Shown in pieces: positions 1-8,188 of a stretch of 64,000 nucleotides of DNA. The position numbers and the translations under genes were made by a program. Below the pieces are notes generated by a model. It was not told the DNA's origin. It did not search any database and saw only the letters and a program-made list of their open reading frames with translations. Each line of letters opens with the position of its first letter. The stretch's first letter is position 1. Source of the DNA: Enterobacteriaceae bacterium UBA5654 (GTDB taxonomy: Bacteria; Pseudomonadota; Gammaproteobacteria; Enterobacterales; Enterobacteriaceae); NCBI GenBank assembly GCA_002421005.1, contig DIJC01000019.1, forward strand, positions 44,308-108,307. The letters run 5' to 3'.

Positions 1-1
1 C

Positions 2-886
2 TCAGCGAGACGCGTTTGAGAATGACGGATTTTGCAGGACGCGACTAAGCGACCAGTTAGCCACCGCCAGAGCAAGCAGTTGCTCCACGCTGAGATCCAG
101 CCAGCCAACAATAACCGGCTGATGTAAAAACGCTAACGCGCTGATAATCACCGGGCGCGGGTCGCCTTCCGGCAGCGCGGGCGCATGATTTTGCTTCGAC
201 AGCTTTTCGCCGCGATCGTTAAGCGCCAGCGGCAGGTGGACATACTGCGGAGCGTCCCAGCCAAACTGCTGGTACAGCGAAATTTGTCGTACCGTCGGTT
301 CAATCAGATCCGCGCCGCGCACAATTTCGCTAATCCCCTGAAAATGGTCGTCCACTACGACGGCCAGATTATAGGCAAACAGCCCGTCACGGCGGTGGAT
401 AATAAAATCTTCCCGCGCCAGCCGCTCGTCGGCGTGAAGGGTGCCGCGCAGGTTATCGTGAAAGTGGATGACCGGATGCTGCTGGCGCAGGCGCACGGCG
501 GCATTGTCGCCATCGCGATGGCGGTCCCGGCAATAGCCGTCGTAAATACCGCCGACGCTCTGAATACGTGCGCGGGTGCAAGTGCAGTAATAGCTGAGAT
601 CGTGCCGGGCAAGCCAGGCCAGCGCGTCGCGGTAGGCGTCATGGCGTTGGGACTGCCAGAGAACGTCGCCGTCCCACAGCAGGCCGTAATGCTCAAGCTG
701 GCGCAGGATGGTGTGTGCCGCACCGGGAATTTCACGCGGCGGATCGATATCTTCTATCCGAACGCGCCAGATGCCCTGCCGGGCGCGGGCCTGTAAATAG
801 CTGCCGAGAGCGGCTATCAGCGAGCCAAAATGGAGTTCACCGGAGGGAGAAGGGGCAAAGCGCCCAATATACTGTGAGTCAGGCAT
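2..886 (-). CDS. gluQ: Glutamyl-Q tRNA(Asp) synthetase
   Basis: Attaches glutamate to the queuosine base at the wobble position of tRNA(Asp); it is a paralog of the catalytic half of glutamyl-tRNA synthetase without the anticodon-binding domain. The 294-residue protein starts MPDSQYIGRFAPSPSGELHFGSL, in which the class I HIGH-like signature is seen. The KMSKS-like loop is KLSKQNHA. A cysteine cluster (CTCTR followed by YDGYCR, about residues 101-120) fits the family zinc site. The stop codon lies at bases 2-4, so the gene is complete. It follows dksA by about 50 bp on the same strand, the arrangement known in E. coli, where the two are co-transcribed. Confidence 0.96.
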   Translation of the reverse strand: MPDSQYIGRFAPSPSGELHFGSLIAALGSYLQARARQGIWRVRIEDIDPPREIPGAAHTILRQLEHYGLLWDGDVLWQSQRHDAYRDALAWLARHDLSYYCTCTRARIQSVGGIYDGYCRDRHRDGDNAAVRLRQQHPVIHFHDNLRGTLHADERLAREDFIIHRRDGLFAYNLAVVVDDHFQGISEIVRGADLIEPTVRQISLYQQFGWDAPQYVHLPLALNDRGEKLSKQNHAPALPEGDPRPVIISALAFLHQPVIVGWLDLSVEQLLALAVANWSLSRVLQNPSFSNASR

Positions 887-937
887 GGCACTGTTTAAAT
901 AAGGCGGGAAGAGCTCCCGCCATTAGGATTGGCGCTG

Positions 938-1393
938 TTAGCCAGCCATCTGTTTTTCGCGGATCTCTGCCAGCGTTTTGCAGTCGATGCAAAGATCGGC
1001 AGTTGGACGCGCTTCAAGACGGCGAATACCGATTTCAACCCCGCAGGATTCACAGAAACCGAAATCTTCGTCTTCTACTTTTTTAAGCGTTTTTTCGATC
1101 TTTTTGATCAGTTTGCGCTCGCGGTCACGGTTACGCAGTTCAAGGCTGAACTCTTCTTCCTGGGCAGCACGGTCAACCGGGTCCGGGAAGTTAGCCGCTT
1201 CGTCCTGCATGTGCGTAACGGTGCGATCGACTTCATCCCGGAGCTGATTGCGCCATGCTTCGAGGATACGTCTGAAGTGCGCCAGTTGGGCTTCATTCAT
1301 ATACTCTTCGCCCGGCTTCTCCTGGTACGGCTCCACACCAGCAATGGCGAGAATACTCAGGGACGATGTTTTACGGTTTTGCCCTTCTTGCAT
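938..1393 (-). CDS. dksA: RNA polymerase-binding transcription factor DksA
   Basis: Binds in the secondary channel of RNA polymerase and, with ppGpp, represses rRNA promoters and activates amino-acid promoters. The 151-residue protein is virtually identical to E. coli DksA: a long coiled coil carrying the tip motif DPVDRAA and a C-terminal C4 zinc finger (CESC ... CIDC). The start at 1393 (MQEGQNRK) is chosen because AAGGAG lies just upstream and because it gives the usual length; an in-frame ATG six codons earlier is less well placed. The rrn P1 promoter at the other end of this window, with its GC-rich discriminator, is a typical DksA target. Confidence 0.98.
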   Translation of the reverse strand: MQEGQNRKTSSLSILAIAGVEPYQEKPGEEYMNEAQLAHFRRILEAWRNQLRDEVDRTVTHMQDEAANFPDPVDRAAQEEEFSLELRNRDRERKLIKKIEKTLKKVEDEDFGFCESCGVEIGIRRLEARPTADLCIDCKTLAEIREKQMAG

Positions 1394-1452
1394 GTTGTTT
1401 CTCCTTAACACGCACTATCGATCCCCTTAGTCGGGGGAAAATCAGGCCGCTA

Positions 1453-1481
1453 TAAATAGCAGATGCTTTTCCGGATAGCAA
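1453..1481 (-). promoter_or_regulatory. Candidate sigma-70 promoter of dksA-gluQ
   Basis: On the minus strand TTGCTA is followed after 17 bases by TATTTA, about 60 bases before the dksA start. The match is moderate, and other AT-rich hexamers lie in the same 176-bp sfsA-dksA gap, so the exact start site is uncertain. Confidence 0.4.
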
Positions 1482-1569
1482 TTATCTAAACGTTACACTT
1501 GACAACCCTGTGAGGAAAAGCGTATTTGCACGCGCGGTCAGAACATTATTTGACCGTTCCCGACCCCCA

Positions 1570-2274
1570 TTACAAGGCAATGGGGAGAGGCCATCTCAGA
1601 GTCATATTATTAGCAGAAAGTTCCGCTTTATAAGCCAGAATTTCTACACCCTTTTTGTGTGCCTCGACCAACAATTGCGCGTAGGTAGCATCAATGTGCC
1701 GCGCCGGTGAAAAACAGGTGATCGCTGAGTGCAGTACCGCAAAGAGCATTACCGCGCGCTCACCGCCTGCGGCCACACTCATCAGCTCACGCAGATGCCG
1801 CTGGCCCCGTTCGGTCACCGCATCAGGAAAGTAGCCTTTCTCTTCTTCCGCCAGCGTAACCGACTTCACCTCAATATAGCAGTTGCGGCGATCTTCTGCC
1901 TGCAACATAAAATCTATTCGGCTGCTTTCATTTCCATATTTTACTTCGCTTTTCAAGATGCTATAGCCATTAAGCGTGGGGATTTGTTCTGCGATAATCG
2001 CCTCTTTCGTTAAAATATTTGCCCGTAATGTATTGACACAAATAAATGCCCCCAGCTGCGTTTGAGTCATTTCCCATGTGTGCGCATATTTGCGTTTAGT
2101 ATTTTCTGAAGTGGAATACCAGACGGTATCGCCCGGCGTGGCGCATCCGGTCATGGCCCCGGTGTTAGGGCAGTGCAGAGTCAGTTCTTTGCCGTCGGGC
2201 GTGATGACGTCTGCCAGAAAACGTTTGTAGCGCTTGATGAGCGTGGCGGACTGAAGCGGGGGCGTAAATATCAT
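1570..2274 (-). CDS. sfsA: DNA-binding protein SfsA (sugar fermentation stimulation)
   Basis: SfsA is a 234-residue DNA-binding protein, first found because extra copies let crp mutants ferment maltose; its molecular role is still unclear. The sequence has the family blocks HCPNTGAMTGC near the N-terminus and RIDFML...YIEVKSVTL, which resembles a PD-(D/E)xK nuclease core. The start at 2274 (MIFTPPLQ) gives the same length as E. coli SfsA and overlaps the thpR stop as ATGA, so translation is probably coupled. The open frame continues upstream, but that part is antisense to nothing conserved and overlaps thpR. Confidence 0.95.
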   Translation of the reverse strand: MIFTPPLQSATLIKRYKRFLADVITPDGKELTLHCPNTGAMTGCATPGDTVWYSTSENTKRKYAHTWEMTQTQLGAFICVNTLRANILTKEAIIAEQIPTLNGYSILKSEVKYGNESSRIDFMLQAEDRRNCYIEVKSVTLAEEEKGYFPDAVTERGQRHLRELMSVAAGGERAVMLFAVLHSAITCFSPARHIDATYAQLLVEAHKKGVEILAYKAELSANNMTLRWPLPIAL

Positions 2275-2813
2275 TGTTTTTCCAAAGGCAATAGCGGCCA
2301 GCGCTGGAGCGGAGTGTAGCGGGTGCGACCGCGTAAAAATTGTGATTCTACCAGCATGAATTCCGTCACCGGAAAAGACCAGCAGAAGCCGGGCGCGGGG
2401 ATCGGCACCGCATGGCTGGCGTCGCGCAGCAACGTGATGTGAGGATGAAAAGGCTGCGGACTTTGCCAGCAGCCACTGCGTGCGGCCTGGGCGCGCAGCA
2501 TACTGGCTAACTGGAGCAGGCCGCGCGGCGGCTGGCGCGTGCCGAGCCATACTACCCCAGAGCGCAGCCACTGACCGGCATCATCGACGTTTAGCGTAAA
2601 TCCCGGCTGGCGGATGCGCCCGGCCAGCGTTTCCAGCGTGCGCTGTTTTTGCGGGCTGACCTCGCCGAGAAACGCCAGCGTCAGGTGCAGATTCGCCGCC
2701 GCAATCGGGCGGCCCGTGTCGGCGGGGAAATGCGCCGCACGCCAGTGAATAATCTGCTGCTGGATCTCGTCCGGCAGCGCCAGCGCGAAAAACAGCCTTT
2801 TCGACTCAGACAT
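2271..2813 (-). CDS. thpR: RNA 2',3'-cyclic phosphodiesterase / 2'-5' RNA ligase
   Basis: Member of the 2H phosphoesterase family (formerly LigT), which hydrolyses 2',3'-cyclic phosphate RNA ends and can reversibly join tRNA halves by 2'-5' bonds in vitro. The two catalytic HxT/S motifs are visible as HLTLAFLG and HPHITLLRD. The 180-residue protein starts MSESKRLFF at 2813; a longer reading would begin inside the hrpB control region. It is the first gene of the minus-strand group thpR-sfsA-dksA-gluQ and is divergent from hrpB, with a 73-bp gap. The C-terminus ends a few residues beyond the E. coli protein. Confidence 0.93.
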   Translation of the reverse strand: MSESKRLFFALALPDEIQQQIIHWRAAHFPADTGRPIAAANLHLTLAFLGEVSPQKQRTLETLAGRIRQPGFTLNVDDAGQWLRSGVVWLGTRQPPRGLLQLASMLRAQAARSGCWQSPQPFHPHITLLRDASHAVPIPAPGFCWSFPVTEFMLVESQFLRGRTRYTPLQRWPLLPLEKQ

Positions 2814-2886
2814 CGGGGATACTCGGTTATGGTTTGTGGCGATGCTACAATGACCGCCGTTTAATGTTAACCCTCTGGAGCCATTT

Positions 2887-5316
2887 GTGTCCTCTTTACC
2901 GGTCGCTGCCGTCCTTCCTGAACTTCTCACCGCGCTGAAAACCGCGCCGCAGGTGCTGCTGAATGCGCCTACCGGCGCGGGAAAATCGACGTGGCTGCCG
3001 CTGCAACTGTTGCAGCAGGGCGCGATTAACGGTCGAATTCTGCTTCTCGAACCGCGTCGTCTGGCGGCGCGTAACGTGGCGCAGCGGCTGGCGGAATTGC
3101 TGGGAGAAAAACCCGGCCAGACGGTAGGCTACCGGATGCGCGCGGAGAGCTGCGTCGGGCCGCAGACCCGGCTGGAAGTGGTCACGGAAGGCATTCTGAC
3201 GCGGATGATCCAGCGCGATCCAGAACTTGCCGACATTGGGCTGGTGATCCTCGATGAATTTCACGAGCGCAGTTTACAGGCCGATCTGGCGCTGGCGCTG
3301 CTGCTGGACGTGCAGCAGGGGCTGCGCGAGGATTTAAAGCTGCTGATTATGTCAGCGACGCTGGACAACGCGCGGCTCCAGATGCTGCTGCCCGCTGCGC
3401 CGGTGGTGGCATCCGCCGGGCGTGCGTTTCCCGTCGAGCGGCGCTATCAGCCGCTGGCGACGCATTTGCGCTTTGCTGAAGCGGTCGCCGCCGCTACCCG
3501 TGAACTGCTGCGGGCAGAAAGCGGTTCGCTGCTGCTGTTTTTGCCCGGAGTCGGCGAGATCCTGCGGGTGCAGGAGCAACTCGCCACGCGGGTGGCGGAA
3601 GACGTGCTGCTTTGCCCCCTGTACGGCGCGCTGCCGCTGGCGGAACAGCGGCAGGCGATCCTCCCGCCGCCGTCCGGTAAACGCAAAGTGGTGCTGGCGA
3701 CCAACATTGCCGAAACCAGTCTGACCATTGAAGGCATCCGGCTGGTAGTGGACTGCGCCCAGGAGCGGGTGGCGCGTTTTGATCCGCGTACCGGTCTGAC
3801 GCGGCTGGTGACACAGCGCGTCAGCCAGGCCTCGATGACCCAGCGAGCCGGGCGCGCAGGGCGTCTGGAGCCGGGAATTTGTCTGCACCTTATCAGTAAA
3901 GAGCAGGCGGAACGCGCCGCCGCGCAGGGAGACGCAGAGATCTTACACAGCGATCTCTCCGGCCTGCTGATGGAGCTATTGCAGTGGGGATGTACCGATA
4001 CCTCACAATTAAACTGGCTGGATCTGCCGCCTGCGGCTAACCTGACCGCAGCCCGTACGCTACTTGCACAACTGGGGGCGCTGGAAGGCGAACGCCTGAC
4101 CGCCCACGGGCAGCGGATGGCGGCCAGCGGTAACGAGCCGCGTCTGGCGGCGATGCTCGCCGGGGCGCAAGGGGCCGATGCGATCGCCAGCGCCGCGAAG
4201 CTGGCGGCCATCCTTGAAGAGCCGCCGCGCGCTGGCAGTACCGACATCAGCGTGGCGTTTTCCCGCCATCAACCGAACTGGCAGCAGCGCAGTCAACAAC
4301 TGCGGCAGCGGCTGGGTGGTCAGGGCGGGCAGGCGGATGCCGATCTGCTTGCGCCGCTGCTGGCACAAGGTTTTGCCGACCGTATCGCGCGGCGACGCGG
4401 CCAGGACGGGCGCTATCAGCTTGCCAACGGCATGGGGGCGATGCTGGATGCCGATGACGCCATGAATCGCCACGAATGGCTGATTGCGCCGTTACTGTTA
4501 CAGGGCAGAGCGTCGCCGGATGCCCGCATCCTGCTGGCGCTACCGCTGGAGATGGATAAATTTATCGCCGCGTGTCCGGCGCTGCTTCAGCAGTCTGATA
4601 CCGTCGAATGGGACGACGCGCAGGGCACGCTGAAGGCGCTGCGGCGCAGTCGCATCGGTGAACTGACGCTAAAAGTGCAGCCGCTGGCGAAGCCCTCGGA
4701 AGCGGAGCTGCATCAGGCGATGCTCAATGGCATCCGCGATAAGGGCCTGAATGTATTAAACTGGACACCGCAGGCAGAGCAGCTACGTTTGCGGTTACAC
4801 TGTGCCGCTCTCTGGCTGCCGGAAGAAAACTGGCCCGCCGTCGACGATGCGTCGCTGCTGGACTCGCTTGAGGAGTGGCTGCTGCCGGAACTGTCGGGCG
4901 TTCACTCCCTGCGCGCGCTGAAGGCGCTGGATGTGGCTTCAGCGCTGCGTAACCGGATGGACTGGTCACTGCGGCAACGGCTGGATAGTGAGCTGCCAGA
5001 GCATTACACTGTGCCGACGGGCAGCCGGATCGCCATTCGCTACCATCAGGAAAATCCGCCTGCGCTGGCGGTACGGATGCAGGAAATGTTTGGCGAAGCC
5101 CGCACGCCGGTGATTGCCGGGGGGCGCATTCCGCTGGTTCTTGAACTATTATCACCCGCGCAGCGCCCGCTTCAAATCACCCGCGACCTGAGCGCATTCT
5201 GGCAGGGCGCGTATCGCGAAGTGCAAAAAGAGATGAAAGGGCGCTATCCAAAGCACGTCTGGCCTGACGATCCGGCGAATACCGCTCCGACGCGGCGGAC
5301 GAAGAAGTATTCATAA
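2887..5316 (+). CDS. hrpB: ATP-dependent RNA helicase HrpB
   Basis: DEAH-type helicase of unknown target, 809 residues as in E. coli. Visible motifs in order are APTGAGKST (motif I), LEPRR (Ia), LDEFHERS (II; the family has DEFH here), MSATLD (III), TNIAETSLTI (V) and QRAGRAGR (VI), followed by the helicase-associated domain and the HrpB-specific C-terminal region ending in TRRTKKYS. The start is GTG, giving MSSLPVAAVLPELL, 73 bp from divergent thpR. No operon partner is evident: 117 bp separate it from mrcB. Confidence 0.96.
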   Translation: MSSLPVAAVLPELLTALKTAPQVLLNAPTGAGKSTWLPLQLLQQGAINGRILLLEPRRLAARNVAQRLAELLGEKPGQTVGYRMRAESCVGPQTRLEVVTEGILTRMIQRDPELADIGLVILDEFHERSLQADLALALLLDVQQGLREDLKLLIMSATLDNARLQMLLPAAPVVASAGRAFPVERRYQPLATHLRFAEAVAAATRELLRAESGSLLLFLPGVGEILRVQEQLATRVAEDVLLCPLYGALPLAEQRQAILPPPSGKRKVVLATNIAETSLTIEGIRLVVDCAQERVARFDPRTGLTRLVTQRVSQASMTQRAGRAGRLEPGICLHLISKEQAERAAAQGDAEILHSDLSGLLMELLQWGCTDTSQLNWLDLPPAANLTAARTLLAQLGALEGERLTAHGQRMAASGNEPRLAAMLAGAQGADAIASAAKLAAILEEPPRAGSTDISVAFSRHQPNWQQRSQQLRQRLGGQGGQADADLLAPLLAQGFADRIARRRGQDGRYQLANGMGAMLDADDAMNRHEWLIAPLLLQGRASPDARILLALPLEMDKFIAACPALLQQSDTVEWDDAQGTLKALRRSRIGELTLKVQPLAKPSEAELHQAMLNGIRDKGLNVLNWTPQAEQLRLRLHCAALWLPEENWPAVDDASLLDSLEEWLLPELSGVHSLRALKALDVASALRNRMDWSLRQRLDSELPEHYTVPTGSRIAIRYHQENPPALAVRMQEMFGEARTPVIAGGRIPLVLELLSPAQRPLQITRDLSAFWQGAYREVQKEMKGRYPKHVWPDDPANTAPTRRTKKYS

Positions 5317-5433
5317 TCGGGCGAGGCAACGCCGTCATCCGGTTGAAGATGATATTTGAGAGATTTCTTCTTTCTCCTGCGGGAGGAAGAACTGAGAATC
5401 GGGCATTACGCCTGAATGTTGCGGAGAGAAAGC

Positions 5434-7974
5434 ATGGCGGGGAATGACCGCGAACCGATTGGACGTAAAGGAAGACCTGCGCGTCCGGTAAAACAAAAAG
5501 TCAGTCGCCGTCAGGAGTATGACGACGACTATGAAGATGAAGAAGACGATGTGCCGCCGCCGCGTAAAAGCCGGGGCAGGGGCAATGGCCGAGGCGGGCG
5601 CAAGCCGCGCGGAAAACGCGGCTGGCTGTGGTTGCTGCTGAAGCTGTTTATCGTCTTTATCGTACTGATCGTTATTTACGGCGTGTATCTCGACCAAAAG
5701 ATCCGCAGTCGTATCGACGGGAAAGTCTGGCAGTTGCCTGCGGCCGTGTATGGCCGGATGGTAAACCTTGAGCCGGACATGTCGATCAGTAAGAACGAGA
5801 TGGTCAAGCTGCTGACGGCAACCCAGTACCGCGAAGTCTCGCAGATGACGCGACCGGGCGAGTTTACCGTGCAGGCCAACAGCATCGAGATGATCCGCCG
5901 CCCGTTCGATTTCCCGGACAGCAAAGAGGGGCAGGTGCGCGCGCGTCTGAAGTTTGACGGCGATCATCTGGAAAGCATTGAGAATATGGAGAGCCGTCGT
6001 CAGTTTGGCTTTTTCCGTCTCGATCCACGCCTGATCACCATGCTGTCGTCGCCAAATGGCGAACAGCGACTGTTTGTGGCGCGCAGCGGTTTCCCGGATC
6101 TGCTGGTCGATACGCTGCTGGCGACGGAAGACCGTCATTTCTATGAGCATGACGGCATCAGCTTCTACTCCATCGGCCGTGCGATGCTGGCGAACCTCAC
6201 CGCCGGACGGACGGTGCAGGGGGCGAGTACGCTGACCCAGCAACTGGTGAAAAACCTGTTCCTGTCCAGCGAGCGCTCTTACTGGCGTAAAGCGAACGAA
6301 GCCTATATGGCGCTGATTGTTGATGCCCGCTACAGCAAGGATCGCATCCTTGAGCTGTACATGAACGAAGTGTATCTCGGTCAGAGCGGCGACAACGAAA
6401 TTCGCGGCTTCCCGCTGGCGAGCCTGTACTACTTCGGGCGTCCGGTCGAAGAGCTGAGCCTCGATCAGCAGGCATTGCTGGTCGGCATGGTGAAAGGCGC
6501 ATCGATTTACAACCCGTGGCGTAACCCGAAACTGGCGCTGGAGCGCCGCAATCTGGTGCTGCGTTTGCTGCAACAGCAGCAGGTGATCGACCAGGAACTG
6601 TACGACATGCTGAGCGCGCGTCCGCTGGGCGTGCAGCCGCGCGGCGGGGTGATCTCTCCGCAGCCGGCCTTTATGCAGATGGTGCGTCAGGAATTACAGG
6701 CGAAACTGGGCGATAAAGTTAAAGATCTCTCCGGCGTGAAGATCTTCACCACTTTTGATTCCGTGGCGCAGGATGCGGCAGAGAAAGCGGCGACCGAGGG
6801 CGTTCCGGCGCTGAAGAAACAGCGTAAGCTGGCCGATCTGGAAACCGCGATGGTGGTCGTTGACCGCTTCAGCGGCGAAGTCCGCGCGATGGTCGGCGGG
6901 GCAGAACCGCAGTTTGCGGGCTATAACCGTGCAATGCAGGCGCGACGTTCGATCGGCTCGCTGGCGAAACCGGCGACCTATCTGACCGCGCTCAGCCAGC
7001 CCAACCGCTTCCGCCTGAATACGTGGATCGCCGATGCGCCGCTGGCTCTGCGCCAGCCGAACGGCCAGGTGTGGTCACCGCAGAACGACGATCATCGCTA
7101 CAGCGAAAATGGCCAGGTGATGTTAGTCGATGCGCTGACCCGCTCCATGAACGTGCCGACGGTCAATCTGGGGATGACGCTGGGCCTGCCTGCCGTCACC
7201 GATACCTGGAAAAAACTGGGCGTGCCGGAAAATCAGCTGCATCCGGTTCCGGCTATGCTACTGGGGGCGCTCAACCTGACCCCGGTCGAAGTGGCGCAGG
7301 CGTTCCAGACGATCGCCAGCGGCGGTAACCGTGCGCCGCTCTCGGCGCTGCGTTCAGTGATCGCGGAAGACGGCAACGTGCTGTACCAGAGCTTCCCGCA
7401 GGCCGAGCGCGCGGTTCCGGCGCAGGCGGCGTATATGACGCTGTGGACTATGCAGCAGGTGGTGCAGCGCGGTACGGGTCGTCAGCTTGGCGCAAAATAT
7501 CCGGGTCTGCATCTGGCGGGTAAAACCGGGACCACCAACAATAACGTGGACACCTGGTTTGCCGGGATCGACGGGCGTGAAGTGGTGATCACCTGGGTTG
7601 GACGCGATAACAACCAGCCGACGAAGCTGTACGGTGCCAGCGGCGCGATGTCTATTTATCAGCGCTACCTGACCAACCAGTCGCCGATCCCGCTGGTGTT
7701 AACCCCGCCGGAAGACGTGGTGGATATGGGTGTTGATGACGGCGGTAACTTCCTGTGCAGCGGTGGCTCACGCGCCCTGCCGGTATGGACGACCGATCCG
7801 AACGCGCTTTGCCAGCAGAGCGAAATGTTGCAGCAGCAACAGCAGCAGCAGGCCAATCCGTTCGAGCAGTCGCCGCCACAGCAGCAACAGCCGCAACAAC
7901 AGCAGCAGCCGCCGCAGAAGAAAGAGAGCGACGGCGTCGCGGGCTGGATTAAAGATATGTTTGGCGGCGATTAA
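5434..7974 (+). CDS. mrcB: Bifunctional penicillin-binding protein 1b
   Basis: Class A PBP that polymerises and cross-links peptidoglycan at the inner membrane. The 846-residue protein has a basic cytoplasmic tail, a single transmembrane helix (about residues 62-85, LWLLLKLFIVFIVLIVIYG), a UB2H domain, a GT51 glycosyltransferase with Glu232 in ATEDRHFYEHDG, and a transpeptidase with active Ser506 in SIGSLAK and the later KTGTT motif. The C-terminus is a glutamine/proline-rich tail. The start at 5434 follows a purine-rich GCGGAGAGAAAGC; an ATG six codons upstream is in frame but less likely. LpoB is the known partner, encoded elsewhere. Confidence 0.97.
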   Translation: MAGNDREPIGRKGRPARPVKQKVSRRQEYDDDYEDEEDDVPPPRKSRGRGNGRGGRKPRGKRGWLWLLLKLFIVFIVLIVIYGVYLDQKIRSRIDGKVWQLPAAVYGRMVNLEPDMSISKNEMVKLLTATQYREVSQMTRPGEFTVQANSIEMIRRPFDFPDSKEGQVRARLKFDGDHLESIENMESRRQFGFFRLDPRLITMLSSPNGEQRLFVARSGFPDLLVDTLLATEDRHFYEHDGISFYSIGRAMLANLTAGRTVQGASTLTQQLVKNLFLSSERSYWRKANEAYMALIVDARYSKDRILELYMNEVYLGQSGDNEIRGFPLASLYYFGRPVEELSLDQQALLVGMVKGASIYNPWRNPKLALERRNLVLRLLQQQQVIDQELYDMLSARPLGVQPRGGVISPQPAFMQMVRQELQAKLGDKVKDLSGVKIFTTFDSVAQDAAEKAATEGVPALKKQRKLADLETAMVVVDRFSGEVRAMVGGAEPQFAGYNRAMQARRSIGSLAKPATYLTALSQPNRFRLNTWIADAPLALRQPNGQVWSPQNDDHRYSENGQVMLVDALTRSMNVPTVNLGMTLGLPAVTDTWKKLGVPENQLHPVPAMLLGALNLTPVEVAQAFQTIASGGNRAPLSALRSVIAEDGNVLYQSFPQAERAVPAQAAYMTLWTMQQVVQRGTGRQLGAKYPGLHLAGKTGTTNNNVDTWFAGIDGREVVITWVGRDNNQPTKLYGASGAMSIYQRYLTNQSPIPLVLTPPEDVVDMGVDDGGNFLCSGGSRALPVWTTDPNALCQQSEMLQQQQQQQANPFEQSPPQQQQPQQQQQPPQKKESDGVAGWIKDMFGGD

Positions 7975-7986
7975 CCGCTGCCCTGC

Positions 7987-8024
7987 AAAGCCCCCGGTTG
8001 AGACCTTCATCCGGGGGCTTTTTT
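7987..8024 (+). terminator. Intrinsic terminator after mrcB
   Basis: AAGCCCCCGG and CCGGGGGCTT form a perfect stem around a 13-base loop, followed by a T tract. It isolates mrcB from the fhu operon. Confidence 0.9.
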
Positions 8025-8096
8025 ATGCTTTATTTAAGCCACACTGCGTATCTGGTTATTTCTTAATCCCTTAATTTTTCCATGGGCGCATATCAC

Positions 8097-8126
8097 TTGC
8101 TATGCCTTCGGCGTTTCGCCTATTAT
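8097..8126 (+). promoter_or_regulatory. Candidate fhuA promoter
   Basis: TTGCTA is followed after 18 bases by TATTAT, placing transcription start just before or inside the Fur site at 8137-8168. This is a sequence match only. Confidence 0.5.
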
Positions 8127-8136
8127 GCTGCCGTCA

Positions 8137-8168
8137 TAATAATAATTCTCGTTTACGTTATCATTCAC
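8137..8168 (+). promoter_or_regulatory. Fur box of the fhu operon
   Basis: The AT-rich run from AATAATAATTCTCGTTTAC to TTATCATTCAC matches the repeated GATAAT/ATTATC-type hexamers of Fur operators, and lies about 20-50 bp before fhuA at the position of the Fur site of E. coli fhuA. Fe(II)-Fur should repress the operon under iron sufficiency. Confidence 0.8.
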
Positions 8169-8188
8169 TATCCATCAGAGATATACCA

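Noticed and set aside
1564..1585. Inverted repeat CCCCATT/AATGGGG at the end of sfsA
   Set aside because: The stem is short and overlaps the stop codon with no T tract on the transcribed strand; not counted as a terminator.
5317..5345. REP-like sequence between hrpB and mrcB
   Set aside because: GCAACGCCGTCATCCGG resembles one arm of a repetitive extragenic palindrome, but no second arm or copy is seen, so it is at most a degenerate fragment.
5335..6573. 412-codon frame antisense to mrcB
   Set aside because: It has no ribosome-binding site or recognisable domain, is rich in H, Q and R as expected for the reverse of a GC-rich gene, and lies opposite conserved PBP1b sequence.
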